A model generated the notes under the pieces. It did not search any database. It was not told the DNA's origin and saw only the letters and a program-made list of their open reading frames with translations. 64,000 nucleotides of DNA from assembly GCA_905221605.1 (NCBI GenBank), contig CAJNDS010002089.1, positions 547,793 through 611,792 on the forward strand, read 5' to 3'. The DNA is from Symbiodinium natans (Eukaryota; Sar; Dinophyceae; Suessiales; Symbiodiniaceae). Both the position numbers and the translations under genes were made by a program. Positions 45,801 to 56,580 of the stretch are shown here, in pieces; position 1 is the first letter of the stretch; each line of letters starts with the position of its first letter.

Positions 45801-46366
45801 CAAGGGCGGCATCCATTGGAGTCAGCATGCAGGGCACTGCGGTTTCGGAGCACAAATTGTGGTTATTGCTGTGGCAACTCATGAGAGTCCAGTGAGAGTC
45901 GTAGATTCGTAGAGTGGGAACCGGCAGCCCATGAAAGTCCGCAGTGCTGCTTGTAAGCTCACACAGCACGCCAGGATGCCCAGCATGAAGTTCGGGTCAA
46001 CAAGCAGCTGTCCACGCTTTGGAATGCCCGCGAGCTTCTTTCCTTCGCAGAGGGCAAGGCTGCGAAGTTTGATGTCGCCAATGTGATCACCAACCTGAAC
46101 CACAGCCGCAATTTGGCTAGTATTTGCGTTCTTGAGGGACTCGTGACACCCAACAGCCGCACTATGCCGCACTTGTGAGGTCTGAAGGCCGCTTAGGGAA
46201 ACAAAGCCTTCTTGGCAGATGTGCAGACAACGGGTCCCAATCAAAATGCCGGACCATGCTCTTGTAAGCAGCGGGGCGTAGCTGTCATGATCATGTTAAG
46301 GCATCGGGTTGCGAAGGCCACCGATCGATGGCAGGCGGGCGGGAGGGTAGAAACCGAAGTTGAAGC
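42818..46366. other. Region right of the array, no assigned gene
   Basis: 43100-43355 is the inverted partner of the dispersed element at 18846-19235. 43930-44060 has a 'gatgatcatg'/'gatgatg'-rich patch. At 45409-46244 the minus strand has three overlapping moderately protein-like open stretches (for example L-C-E-G-K-K-L-A-G-I-P-K-R-G-Q-L-L-V-D-P) that could be exons of an unknown gene diverging from the repeat-protein gene at 46.4 kb. I could not join or identify them. Confidence 0.35.
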
Positions 46367-49300
46367 ATGAAACCAAGATTGAGAAGCTCCAAACCAAGTC
46401 AAACGAGTAACTCCCCTGATCACTCCGAGACCACTTCTCTCGCAGGTGAAGAGGGACCCGCGCCTGCAAGATCTTTTCCGCCGAGGGGCCGCAGCTTCCC
46501 CCAAAAGTCCACACTTTTTCTGTTTCTTGTTGGGACTAGAGGCCTTTTGAGGCCTTTTGGCCTCCTCTTGTAAGTTAGTCGCTTGTCGATGCGGGGGATG
46601 GGTTTTCGATAAGTTCCTGTGTTCCCATTGTCTTCCTTTCTGTCCCTGTTCTGTGGGCTCCAGAAAGGAAGCCGTGACCCACGAACGAGCATCTGTTCGA
46701 GATATTGCCAAGATTCAGTGGGCCATCGGGCGCCTGCACTTCCGGGACGATGTGGTGGAAGAGAGGATGACTGATGCGATACTTTCCCATAAAGGCCAGT
46801 TCGAACCGCAAGGCCTCTCCAACATCATTTGGAGTTTCGGCTTCGCACAGCCATCGCAGCCACCGCTTCTAGAGGCACTGCTCGAGGCCTTTTCCAAGAA
46901 GACTTTCGAAAGCGACCCGCAGGCCTTGAGCAACGTGGTATGGTCACTTGCCAAGCTTCTGTGCTGCCGGACGCCTTTCTTGCAACTTGTTTCCCTGGCG
47001 GCCCTGAAGAAATGCCAGGCGTTCGACCCCCAAGGGCTTGCCAACATTGCCTGGTCGTTTGCCACACTCCAGCATTCGGACATCCCCTTGTTCTCCAAGA
47101 TCTGCGATACGTTTATGTCTGGCAGTGCTGGCTGGGAGCCCCAGAACGTCGTGAACATGCTGTGGTCTTGCGCCAAGGTTCAAGTCTCTTCAGAGAGCTT
47201 CCTAGATGCAGTGGCCGCAGAAGCCATGTCAACGATGGAGGGTTGGAGCTGCCAGGGGGTCGCAAATCTGTTGTGGGGCTTTGCGAAGCTCGCCTCAGTG
47301 AAAGCAGAGCTCTTTGACAAGGGGGAAAAGGCAGTGAGGCAGAAGCTGCGAAGGTTCTCCCCGCAAAACTCAGTGAGTGTTGTCTGGGCATTTGCCAAAG
47401 CCTCCCTACTCACCTGGGACCTGCTTGATTTGGTGGCCTCCGATGTGGTTCTGAAGGCGGAGCTCAGTCCGCAACACTTTTCCTCACTTATGTGGGCGTG
47501 TGGGGCTTCGAGCCTCTATCACGCAAGGCTTCTGACAGAGTTAAGTAGCAAAGCCACGGCATCGGACCCTGCATTGGATTTCAATTGCCAAGACCTCTCG
47601 AACCTGGCATGGTCTTGTGCAAAGCTGCTCTGGACGGACAGTCCGCTACTGGGAGTGTTGGCTGCAGGTGTTGAACAGCAGGCCCATGTGTTTCCCTCAC
47701 AAAACCTGGCCATAACCGTCTGGTCCTTTGGCTGCTTGACTTACTTGCATGCTCCCATGATGGCCGTTATCATGGGGCAAGTGCCCAGCGCGGTCGCGCA
47801 CTTGGGACCTCAGGGCCTGGCGAACTTGGCACAAGGCTGCGCCAAGCAGGTGTTCAAGCATGATGCCTTAGAGATGCTCGCAGCCGAAGCGGCGGCTTGC
47901 CTTTCGAGTTTTAGCAATCAAGAGTTCTCAATGTTCCTCTGGTCCATGGGAAAACTGGCCCTGGGCATAGACTTGATCGAGCGCGCCGCCATGGAAACGA
48001 AAGCTAGGTGTCAGCTTCTGAACCCGCAGGACATTTCTGTACTGGCCTGGGCCTTTGCTCATTTCACTGGTGGCCGAGATGTTCTTGACCTTCTCTCCTG
48101 GGAGATTATGAAAAACATTGCTGACTTCTCACCTCAAGACCTATCCAACATCTCTTGGGCTTTTGCGGCTGCAAGTCTGGAGAATGCGGTGATGATGAGT
48201 GCGGTATCCAAGCAAGCGCTGCAGAAGATGGATAAGTTTCACGCCCAGGACCTGTCAAACATGAGCTGGGCCTTTGCAAAGCTTGGTCTGACGGACGAGA
48301 CCCTCTTTGATGCCGTGGCCAAGGCAGTGCATGAGCGTGTTTCCACGCTTCTTCCACAGCACCTGTCGCTGGTTTCCTGGTCCTTTGCAAAGCTCGGGTT
48401 GCTGAATGAAGCTATGATGGAGGCGATCACCAGAGAAGCTCTTGTGAAGGTCGAGGATCTGGATGGCCAGTCAGTTGCCAACTTGCTCTGGTCTTGTGGT
48501 GTGCTGTGCTTCAACGTCTCGTGGCTCTGGCGACCTCTAGTGCACAGAGCTCTCGCGCTGGGACGGCTGAGTGGTCTGGAGATCTCCAACATTGCATGGG
48601 GACTTCATGTCCTGCAGCAGATGGACCTCTTGCGGCCCTTTTTGCATCGTACTGCGGAGTGGTTTCTACAGACTGATGCTCCGGGTTCCTCCTGGGCAGA
48701 CTTTGCCAACATCTGCAAAGATGCCAACAAAGCCGGGATGGAAGAGTCAGGGCTGGAGGCAGTGCATCGAGGCTTCTGTGAAAGTTTCGTAGGGCCCCTC
48801 CTGGGGAGTTTACAACGCCTCCGAGCGAGCGGTTCGAGCGGTTCGGAGTCCTGGGAGGCTTTGGATTCTTTGGAGGTGTCGCAGCACCGTCTCAACCTCC
48901 GAAGCCTGGGGCCGCAGTACACCCAGGAAGCCCTGAAAGCTCTCGGACTTTCTGACGAGAACGGTGATTCGAGCGGGAGTGAGCGAAGTGGATTCAGTGG
49001 GCTGAGTTTCCTACGAGAGGCACGCAGGCAGTGCCGGGATGCCCTTCTGGAGTGGCAGATCCCGAGCGTGCACTCCATCCTGGCCTATGCGAAGTGGAAG
49101 GTCGTGCACCCGAGCGGGGCCGAGTGTGTGCTTGCGGGAAGGGTCTTTGCATCCCAGCTGCCGCAGGCGGAGGAGGAGCTGGTGGCTCTGCTGAGACCCT
49201 TTGCGACCTGCGAACGATTCGCAGAGAGGGTGGCCCTGCTCACGCTGCTGCAGGCCATGTCCGAGTCAATCGGGCAGCGCCTTGAACAACTTGCTGATTT

Positions 49301-49570
49301 TGAAGGTCACGTGAAGCTGTACCTCACCCATGTACCGTCGCTTTGCACACTTGGGATGCTTTGCCAACTGTCCTGGCCTCAGGTGCGAGCAATCGAGACA
49401 CGGGCCGTAAGCCAGGAGCTGTTTGGCTTCAATGTTCATCAGAGTTCGGTTCTGGTTTTTAACTTCTGCCTTCACTCAGGCTGAGCACCTCTCCCAAGAT
49501 CTCCATCCACTTTGCCTTCGACGATGCGTGGCGGAGCTTTTGTGGCAATCCGCGTGTCGCTGCGACCTGA
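46367..49570 (+). CDS. Octotricopeptide-like (OPR/FASTK-type) repeat protein
   Basis: Three exons fit in phase: 46367-46569, 46664-49382 and 49499-49570 (about 997 residues). Intron 1 has GTAAGT and CTCCAG; intron 2 has CAG|GTGCGAG and CCCAAG. The second exon alone would be open from 46557, but its first 36 codons are intron. The body has about 17 repeats of roughly 36-38 residues with the signature F-x-x-Q-x-L-S-N-x-x-W-S-F-A-K-L (for example FDPQGLANIAWSFATL, FSPQDLSNISWAFA). This is typical of helical-repeat RNA-binding proteins that act on organelle RNAs. The N-terminus is basic and Ser-rich, then hydrophobic, possibly a targeting region. After the repeats comes a Ser/Gly linker and a conserved-looking C-terminal domain ending I-H-F-A-F-D-D-A-W-R-S-F. 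No canonical RAP domain could be confirmed. The RNA target is unknown. Confidence 0.85.
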
Positions 49571-51342
49571 TACCGCTGGAATTCACCGGATCTCAATTGA
49601 GAAGCGAGTGCTGCACGCACCTCCACGTAAGACCTCGTGATCCTCCTGGAACTGCTGAATGTTGCTGTGGCCCGGACTATCCTCGACCTTCAAGGCTGTC
49701 CAGTGTTTCGCTTGCAGAAAAAAGCAGCACCCTCTCGCTGTCTGAAGCGATGGTGGGGACAAGGTGCACAAGGTGCCCGAGCTGCCAGCGCCGAGCGTGG
49801 CCCCACGGCACAGGCTTGGCGCGTAGCATGGTTGGAAGCAACATCTGACTCCTAAGGGGTGCACTATTTTGCTTGAATTTTCATGGTAGGTGTGCATCTG
49901 CAAGGACAAAAACCTTCTAAGCACAAAGGCTGTTTCAAAGGTGTTCCAAAAACGTTCCAAGCAGCCATAGCCATAGCCCCAATGAATCATTGTCATGAGC
50001 AGGTATTCCTTACACCTGAAGACGCAGCTGCATAGCTACTTTCGTTGACGTATTCTCTGGCACCAAGATATCCCTGAAAAACGCTGGTGATGCGCGACAT
50101 GGCCCGATTGCTTGTGAATGGGATTGTTGACACCTTGGACACGCGACGAATGAGGAGGACTGTCGTTTTTCGAGGGTGACAATTGCGACGCTTGCACGAG
50201 AAGAGTTGCTACTGTTCCGGCGACAGTTTTGAGGATTGTGCAAGGACATGCTGCACACAACACACGGCGCTCCTGCCTGCAACTTCACCTCCCACTTTTT
50301 CAGTTTGGTTGAAGCTTTGTCACAGATATCAGCAATACATTCGTTCCTGGATTGCTTTCCGCAATGCTGATGGGAATTAAACCCTTCAGGGATGGGAGGG
50401 TCGACGTCTCCACCTGTTGTTCTGACTGGACTGGGCCACACTCAGGATGAGAGCTGTCTGCAGATCTGCATCTTGCTTTCAGCAATGCCTTATGGCAATC
50501 CATATTCCATTGCCTGAATTCGACTTCAAATGGAACCAAGCAGATCCCGTCGCAGATCGCGGCGCGCTGTCAACTTGAGAGTTGGCTCGAAAGCTGGCAG
50601 AGCTCGCGTAGAAAAGGCCGTGGAACCGTGGAATCGGGTTTGTCTTACATGGTGCAGTCCTGTTTTTAAGATACGTTAAAGTATGCTTGGGTCCCTTTCG
50701 AGCCTGGATCTTCAACCTAGCAAGCGTACGAAGGGAACCGCGAGCTTGGAGAGTCCGATGAGGACATCTCGCACAGACCAAGCCTTGTTTAGAAGGTGCG
50801 AGTTCAAACTTGAGCTCAGGGATGGATAGGTGAACCCAAGTTGCCGAACCCCCTCCCAGAAGTGAGTTGGCAAATGCATGGACATCTGATGGTTGTCGAG
50901 TTTCGGGCGTTCGGCGTTGAGAAAGTGCAGGAAGCTTCCGGGGGTTAGAGATGGCGGGTCGGGTTTGAAGGGCTTCGGGCATTCTTGCACAATCTTTGTG
51001 TTGCTTGCTGCTTCCTCATGCGAGTGGCCACCGCTGTTCCCATTCTCAAAGCAGCTTGGCCGGCTTGGCCAGAGAAAATATGTATGAAACCTGTAAACAT
51101 GAGAGTGACTTTTCGGTGGGTCCCTGACACACGACTGCCTACGACTTGAGGTTTTGTTAGAGCGCTTGGCGCGTAAGCTGCTTGGCAACACTTGCTACCT
51201 TCCAAATAAGTTGTCCGCGGGGCAAGATAGAAAGAATGCCTCATGCCATTCTCAGATGGCTCCAAGACGATGTGGAGGCTGGACGCAGTGATGTTGATTG
51301 TTCCTGTCCAACGACCGATATCGAGCGTGGTTATCGTGTGAG
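49571..51342. other. No recognisable gene
   Basis: Downstream of the repeat-protein gene. Minus-strand open stretches at 50010-50441 (with CVVC and CPRC pairs) and 50712-51191 have ordinary composition, but I recognise no domain and see no supporting splice structure. They may be chance frames. Confidence 0.35.
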
Positions 51343-51407
51343 TCATCATCATCAGCATCAGCATCAGCATCAGCATCAGCATCATCATCATCATCATCAT
51401 CATCATT
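51343..51407. repeat. (CAT/CAG) trinucleotide microsatellite
   Basis: Alternating 'catcag' units followed by a pure (cat)n run. It is open as poly-His on plus and poly-Met on minus only because it is a triplet repeat. Confidence 0.9.
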
Positions 51408-51499
51408 TTCATGGCGGCCTCGGCCCGGCCCGATACTTTAAGAAGCTCGTTGAAGGTTTGGGGCCGGGTTCCTAGGGCGTCCCTGAAAATTGGCTAGGG

Positions 51500-51720
51500 C
51501 TAGAGGGTGCCCAGAAAACTGCAGAAACAGCGCAAAAGCGCCAAAGTGTAGAAGCGTAAACGTCCAAGCTTTGGTTTTGCCGTTTGCGTAAAAGCGTAAA
51601 GCCGAAATTGCGCTTTATCATTTGCTTTTTTGGCGTCTTTCCTCGTAGGGTTTTTGGCTGTGCGTTCCCTGCGTAAACGCGCAGAAGCGTAAAGGTGTAA
51701 AAGTGCAAAAAACAGAACGC
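51500..51720. repeat. Degenerate 'gcgtaaa' repeat
   Basis: The phrase 'aagcgtaaa(c/g)' recurs at about 51551, 51592 and 51686, with related 'cgtaaacg' and 'gcaaaagcg' pieces. It is low-complexity, non-coding-looking sequence. Confidence 0.4.
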
Positions 51721-52039
51721 CGACGTTTCGGTCTTACCGTTTTTCCGATTTGGCGTCCTTCCTCCCGCGCGATCACTGCGTCCTCAAAAGGTGTGGGTTT
51801 GACACACACACACACACAACCCCCACGAAACACGCTGACAAGAAAACATAAACCCGCGGGTGAACTGTAGCCCCCCCACCGCCCCCCCATTGGCAAAGAG
51901 TATGTACGCTCGGCCCCCCTCCGCTCATGACAGCCGAATCAACACACAGAAAGCCGTTTGGAGTTGACCCTCAGGTGGCAAGACTCGAGGGAAACTTCGG
52001 TCTGGCCATGGGCAGCTGGATGAAGGCGAGTCGCATTGT

Positions 52040-52247
52040 TAGCAAGGAGGCTCTTGTTGTGTTGTTCATGTTGTTCTTGTTGTTCTTGCTGTCCGTGTTG
52101 TTTCTTGTTGTTATTCTTGTCATTATTGTTATGCTTGTTGTTCTTGTTATTCCTCTTATTCTTTTATGTTCTTGTTACCATTGTTGATATTCTTGTCATT
52201 CTTGTTATTCTTGTTATTCTTGTTATTCTTGTTATTATGTTATTGGC

Positions 52248-52280
<33 letters not shown>
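52040..52280. repeat. TTCTTGTTA-type repeats followed by (TG)n
   Basis: Low-complexity T/G-rich DNA. 'ttgttcttg' units lie at 52055-52160, 'ttattcttg' units at 52190-52240, then an almost pure TG run at about 52250-52281. Long frames through it are artefacts of composition. Confidence 0.85.
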
Positions 52281-52283
<3 letters not shown>

Positions 52284-52727
52284 GTGCTTCGCCGCTTTTG
52301 AAGGAGTGTTGCGCTTTGAGTGAAATAGGAAAGATGTGCAAAACAGGCGCTCATATGCCATTGACAGCGTTTGCTGCTAGCGGCTTCATGATGCCGTGTT
52401 TGTTTTTTGTTTTTTTGAATGAGAGGTTGAAAATCATAATTGCAAAAGCTTGCGCGTGCCGCCTCGGCAGCCGGGCCGGCCCCAGGACAGGAAAGGAGGA
52501 AAGAGGGTTTCTGCAAAAAAAAGGGGAGGAAGGGTCCAGGTCCGGGGGTCGTAGGGAGGTGGGGCTGTTCGTGCGTTTTGAGGCTTCCTGTGTGGGGGGG
52601 GGTTCCCACAGGGCGGGGGGTCCACCACAATTTTGCATGGGAAGGGTTGGGTTGCGGGGAAGGAGGCCCGATCCGGGTCTGCTTGCTCCAGACGCTTCTC
52701 GGCAGGAAGCCGAGGCGAATTTATGGC

Positions 52728-52780
52728 ATTCTCTGTCTCTGTCTCTGTCTCTGTGTGTGTCTCTGTGTGTGTGTGCGTGT
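52728..52780. repeat. (TCTCTG)n / (TG)n microsatellite
   Basis: Four to five 'tctctg' hexamers grade into 'tctgtgtgtgtgtg'. Nothing else is recognised between 52281 and 53250. Confidence 0.8.
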
Positions 52781-53256
52781 CGGACAATAAGATTCTTGAG
52801 CACGAGCTTTGTTCCTGGCGTTCTTCGATTTCGATCTTCAGGGGCGGGTGGGGATGACGACTTCCTGGCCCAAAGCCTAGACCCCAAACGCAGGCCCAAA
52901 ACGAACCACAAACCTGCGTTCAGACCCGACCCCAGCCCCCAAAACTGTGAAAGAACCAGGGCCTAGCCTTCAATCCCTCAAAATCTGCGTGCGCGCCCAA
53001 AAACCCTGACACCCAAAGCCCTGCACCCAAACCATAAACCCTAAACCCCAAACCCTGGTGTGCGGTGTGTGCAAGTATATCAGCGCAAGCTTTTTGTTGT
53101 GTTTTACATGGGAAGGCAGCCAAGTTGTGAAACAGGGTTGGGGCCTCGAAAGAAGGCGTAAACTCGACAGGAGGCATCCCAACTCCCAAACCTCCAAGGT
53201 GAAAGCACAAAAAACGCCCGGGATCTGACTGCGACCACTGTGGGTTGCAAGGGCCG

Positions 53257-53278
53257 TTTTTTTTTTTTTTTTTTTTTT
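53257..53278. repeat. Poly-T tract (22 T)
   Basis: A single homopolymer run. It is followed at 53400-53510 by an ACT/ACA/GCT-rich low-complexity stretch with no gene assigned. Confidence 0.9.
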
Positions 53279-54031
53279 ACGGCCGCCATGTGCTTGCTGA
53301 ACGCAGGGAAAATGGCGTTGGTGCAAGCGCGCGAAGAATGTTCGAATAGCCCACGCTCACGCATGTGAGTCCATCGGCGTTTTGTACACGGCAGCGAGAC
53401 ATGACTATTATACAGCTACTGCTAGCTACAACGATTACTGATACTACAGTTATTACAACCACTGCAATTGCTGCAACGACGACACCGACTACAGCTCGAA
53501 TCAAACGCTCAGAGCGCCCAAGCCTGAACTCCGAACTGTCTGCCAGGTGTCCAAGCAAATCGTCAAGGCGCCAAGGCCCAGAACACGTCAGAGAGAAGGG
53601 GCGGGAGGTCAGCTGTTCTTAGGTCTCAAGGCTGGAGGCCAATGGTTCAGGGCAGGGAGTCCGATTTATGGGCTTCTGTCCCCTGTGCAGGGAAGAGGCG
53701 AAGAGCGTCGTGCTGACAAACCAGACAGCCGAGCCAGAGTTGCAAGAGGTGCCCAAGATGTGTGACAAGAGGGAAGGCAAGAAAGCCTCCAAGTCTTTTC
53801 CTGCCCCCTAAGCCCTGACAGGGCACCAGCCTGAGACTGTTCTTCGACAACCTCTGCTGTGAGATTACTTTTGGCTCTGTCAGCGCCCGGATCTCGGGAC
53901 TGCGACTCTTTCTTTTGGGATCGTCGTCCCAAAAACCCCAGACGTGACAGTCCTGCAATACTGTGCGATTTTTGTGGAAACGTCTTGGAACCGGATGTGG
54001 GACTTGGGGATCTTCTTTGTCAAGGGGGTTC

Positions 54032-54708
54032 GCAGCCTGGGTTCGTAGCAAGACGAAGGAAGCAATGGAGTACAAGGACGTGGCCATGAGCTGCTGGCAG
54101 AAGAAGCCGTGGGCACAGCTTGCAAGCTTGGGCTGCTCACTCTCCGTTGAGCAGGTAGGCACGGCAAAGACTTGCCCCTTGGTTCCAGAAAACCACAAAC
54201 CACAGAAACGATCAAAGAATCATGATAAAAGTAAAAACCCATCCGAGGTCTGCGCCAGCGCCAGTCAAGGTGCTGGAGCCTGGGGTGCCAAAGCCCGCAC
54301 CCGAACCTCCGAGGACGCCGAAGTGTTGAGATTCGAGATGGAACTGCAAAGTAACCAAAGCCAAAGCTATGAAGGCGCTGAGGCTTCGAGGCTTTGAATG
54401 AGCCCTGCAGGAAGCGGCCCAGGTTCGATGACGACGGCTTCACGCAGCGGGCCCAGAAGCGGAGCGCTTCCAGGTTTTTCAGGCTCGTGTTTCCCTTGTC
54501 AAGGTTTTTCCTTCGGTCGTCAGGCTTTCTCTTTAGCGAGCGTCAAGTTCTAGCTGTTTTGTTTGCCAGCGGCGGATGCTGGTACAGTCAGCGCACGAGG
54601 ACCATGTCCAGCATGAACCAGCTGAAAAACCACGCCAGCACCCCAGTGGTCATGGCAGCTCGTCCTTCGGAGTAGTTGAGGCCGCTCCCACGACCTTGGG
54701 TGTAGCGT
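54032..54708 (+). CDS. Candidate exons of an unidentified gene
   Basis: Three plus-strand pieces look like exons: 54032-54154, which reads W-V-R-S-K-T-K-E-A-M-E-Y-K-D-V and ends at a clean donor (CAG|GTAGGC); about 54411-54471, a basic patch K-R-P-R-F-D-D-D-G-F after CTGCAG|G; and about 54570-54708, hydrophilic, after GCCAG. Their phases do not chain simply, and no domain is recognised. They could be 5' exons of the ubiquitin protease that starts to be recognisable at 56.6 kb, part of a separate gene, or chance. Confidence 0.25.
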
Positions 54709-55711
54709 TGAGGGCCACGAAGCCCCAGACCCGAGATATTGCTCCAACTTGCAGCTCCAAGCCCTTTAAAACTTTAAGCACCCGTTAGCCCCAAGACCCC
54801 AGGGACCCAAGATAAGCCCTAAACTTGCCTCTCTCGACTCGGAGGGCGAGACGCTGAGCTCCAAGCGCGCCGCCCTCGATTCCAGGCCACATCCCTGCAG
54901 GTTTTGTTGCGGTATCGGGCTGTTTTGAAGGGTATTTTCTCAAAGCCACGAGCCCTGAGCCACGCACACCCAAAAATGTTAGTCAGGGAGGCTTTGAGGT
55001 GAAACCATCATCTTCAAAGGCTCCCGATAAGCCAACCCAACCTCAACGAACCCTACCAGCTATCCCAACCTCAATCCGAGAGAAAAACAGCCCCTGCAAC
55101 CCGTCCAGGGTGGAGACGAAAACCTCCGCCGACCTGCCCCTGGCGTGCCCCGGGCACGTGAGATGTTCTTGGCCGTGGTGTTTGGGGGCTCAGGGTTCGT
55201 AGAGGTGAGGGTTTCGAGACAGCCTTGAGAGCACGTTGGTGTTTGAATTTGAAAGAGCTTCAGGCTTGAACGCAATGCTCGGGGACTTGTGTTTAAGTCC
55301 CGCAAGCCCTTCGACCCCGATCTGGCGAAACCCTCAACATCCCTCAACAAAGAGTCCCACGAAACGATGATGTTCCCGGCCCTACTGACTCTATGGGCTT
55401 GGGTTTCCATCGCCAGGCGGATGAGCTATGCGCCTGCGAAGCGCCTGCCGTTCACTTGGCAGATCTTGGTAGGGCTTCTCTTGGGCATGCGAGGGGCCTG
55501 CGGGCAGGGGGTGGAGCAATACAGTGCCTATGCTTGCTGTCCAACAGACAATGCCTACAATGCATGCTCTGCGTATTGCTTTGCTCCAAAACTCGGCGAT
55601 GATCGCGAACTGTTTCGTGTGGCCTGGCTGTAACCTGAACAAAGTGTGGGAATACATGCCATGCAAAGAGAAAGGTCTGCAGGGTCCTGATGCAGGGGGC
55701 GGGATCCTAGC
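54709..55711. other. No recognisable gene
   Basis: A plus-strand frame at 55370-55633 encodes a short Cys-containing peptide (A-C-C-P-T-D-N-A-Y-N-A-C-S-A-Y-C-F) after a hydrophobic stretch. It is not identifiable and is left unassigned. The rest is mixed sequence with CCTAAA-like fragments, consistent with introns. Confidence 0.35.
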
Positions 55712-55919
55712 GCGATTCAGAAGCTGGACGCGATGCGGGAAACCAGGATTCAGGAAACCAGCCCCGCGATTCAGGAAACCAGGATTCAGGAAACTACTCG
55801 ATTCAGGAAACTAACCGATTCAGGAAACTGCGATTCAGGAAACCACGCGATTCAGGAAACTGAAAACACGCGATTCAGGAAACTGCACGATTCAGGAAAT
55901 TGAAGATGCGCGATTCAGG
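55712..55919 (+). repeat. Short tandem repeat GATTCAGGAAAC, left arm
   Basis: At least nine copies of 'gattcaggaaa(c)' are separated by 2-14 variable bases (often 'cg', 'acgc' or 'caaccc'-like). The array ends abruptly at a G-rich stretch (55920-55947). The reverse complement of the same word forms the array at 56134-56260. Confidence 0.9.
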
Positions 55920-55950
55920 TGGGGGGGGATGGGGGGGTTGGGGGGGTGTC

Positions 55951-56116
55951 AACTTGTCCAACATCGCTTCCATTTACAAAAAAGGAGATCCAGCAAAACG
56001 GGAAAACTACCGCCCAATTACACTCTTGCAAATTCCGCATAAAGAAGTCAACATCGCAAGCGTTTTTCATTGCAAGAAGACGTATGGATATGGCAGATCT
56101 CACGTTTGGTACTGTT
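55951..56116 (+). pseudogene. Reverse-transcriptase (non-LTR type) remnant with internal deletion
   Basis: Frame one (55951-56034) encodes S-I-Y-K-K-G-D-P-A-K-R-E-N-Y-R-P-I-T-L-L-Q. This is the conserved 'KKGD...NYRPISLL' block near the start of non-LTR retrotransposon reverse transcriptases. The next frame (from about 56033) gives K-S-T-S-Q-A-F-F-I-A-R-R-R-M-D-M-A, which resembles the later 'GFR..ST..A.....R' block. In an intact enzyme these blocks are separated by dozens of residues, so an internal deletion with a frame change has joined them. The catalytic FADD-type motif is absent. It lies exactly between two inverted short-repeat arrays. Confidence 0.75.
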
Positions 56117-56133
56117 AGATTGGGAAAATTGAA

Positions 56134-56260
56134 GTTCTGAAGTTTCCCGAATCCCCGGTTTCCCAATCCGTGCTTTCCAGTTTCCGAATCCTGGTTTCCC
56201 GAATCAACGCTTTTAGTTTCCCGAATCAGGTTTTTTCTAGTTTCCGAGTCAGGTTTTTGC
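56134..56260 (-). repeat. Short tandem repeat, right arm (inverted copy)
   Basis: About six copies of 'gtttccc(g)aatc', with variants 'gtttccgaatc' and 'gtttccgagtc'. This is nearly the reverse complement of the left-arm word (one base differs: ccc versus cct), so the two arms could form a long imperfect stem around the RT remnant. Confidence 0.85.
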
Positions 56261-56580
56261 TTCGGCGAAAGTATCTAAACTTCTCCGAAACCCGAAGCCT
56301 GCAATCGCAAGGCAAGCCCCCAGGACGACGCTGCTCCAGCGTCAGGCCTCGAACCCCCTACAGGCACCGCATTTTCTCCAGTTGAGAGCTGTGATTTGTG
56401 GGTCAGAGCTTGAGGTTTTAGTCGAGCTTGTTTTTGGCTTTGAGGACTTCTAGCTTTACTTGTAGGTGCTTGTAGGCAATTTCCCAGGGTTTGCCGCGGA
56501 TACATCTCCGCGAAATTTGTCATAGTCTTAAATACAGCCTCCCCCAAGCCCATTGTGAGTTCCAGCCCCTGATGCTGCAG

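Noticed and set aside
45409-46244. Minus-strand open stretches opposite the OPR gene
   Set aside because: They are moderately protein-like but in three different frames without defensible splice sites or a known domain.
50945-51475. Poly-Met / poly-His frames
   Set aside because: They result from the CAT/CAG trinucleotide run.
52036-52323. Frames rich in Leu/Phe then C-V-C-V
   Set aside because: They are low-complexity TTCTTG and TG repeats, not a membrane protein.
55370-55633. Short Cys-rich peptide with hydrophobic lead
   Set aside because: No family recognised, no splice support, and the hydrophobic stretch is internal to a basic context. Kept only as a note.
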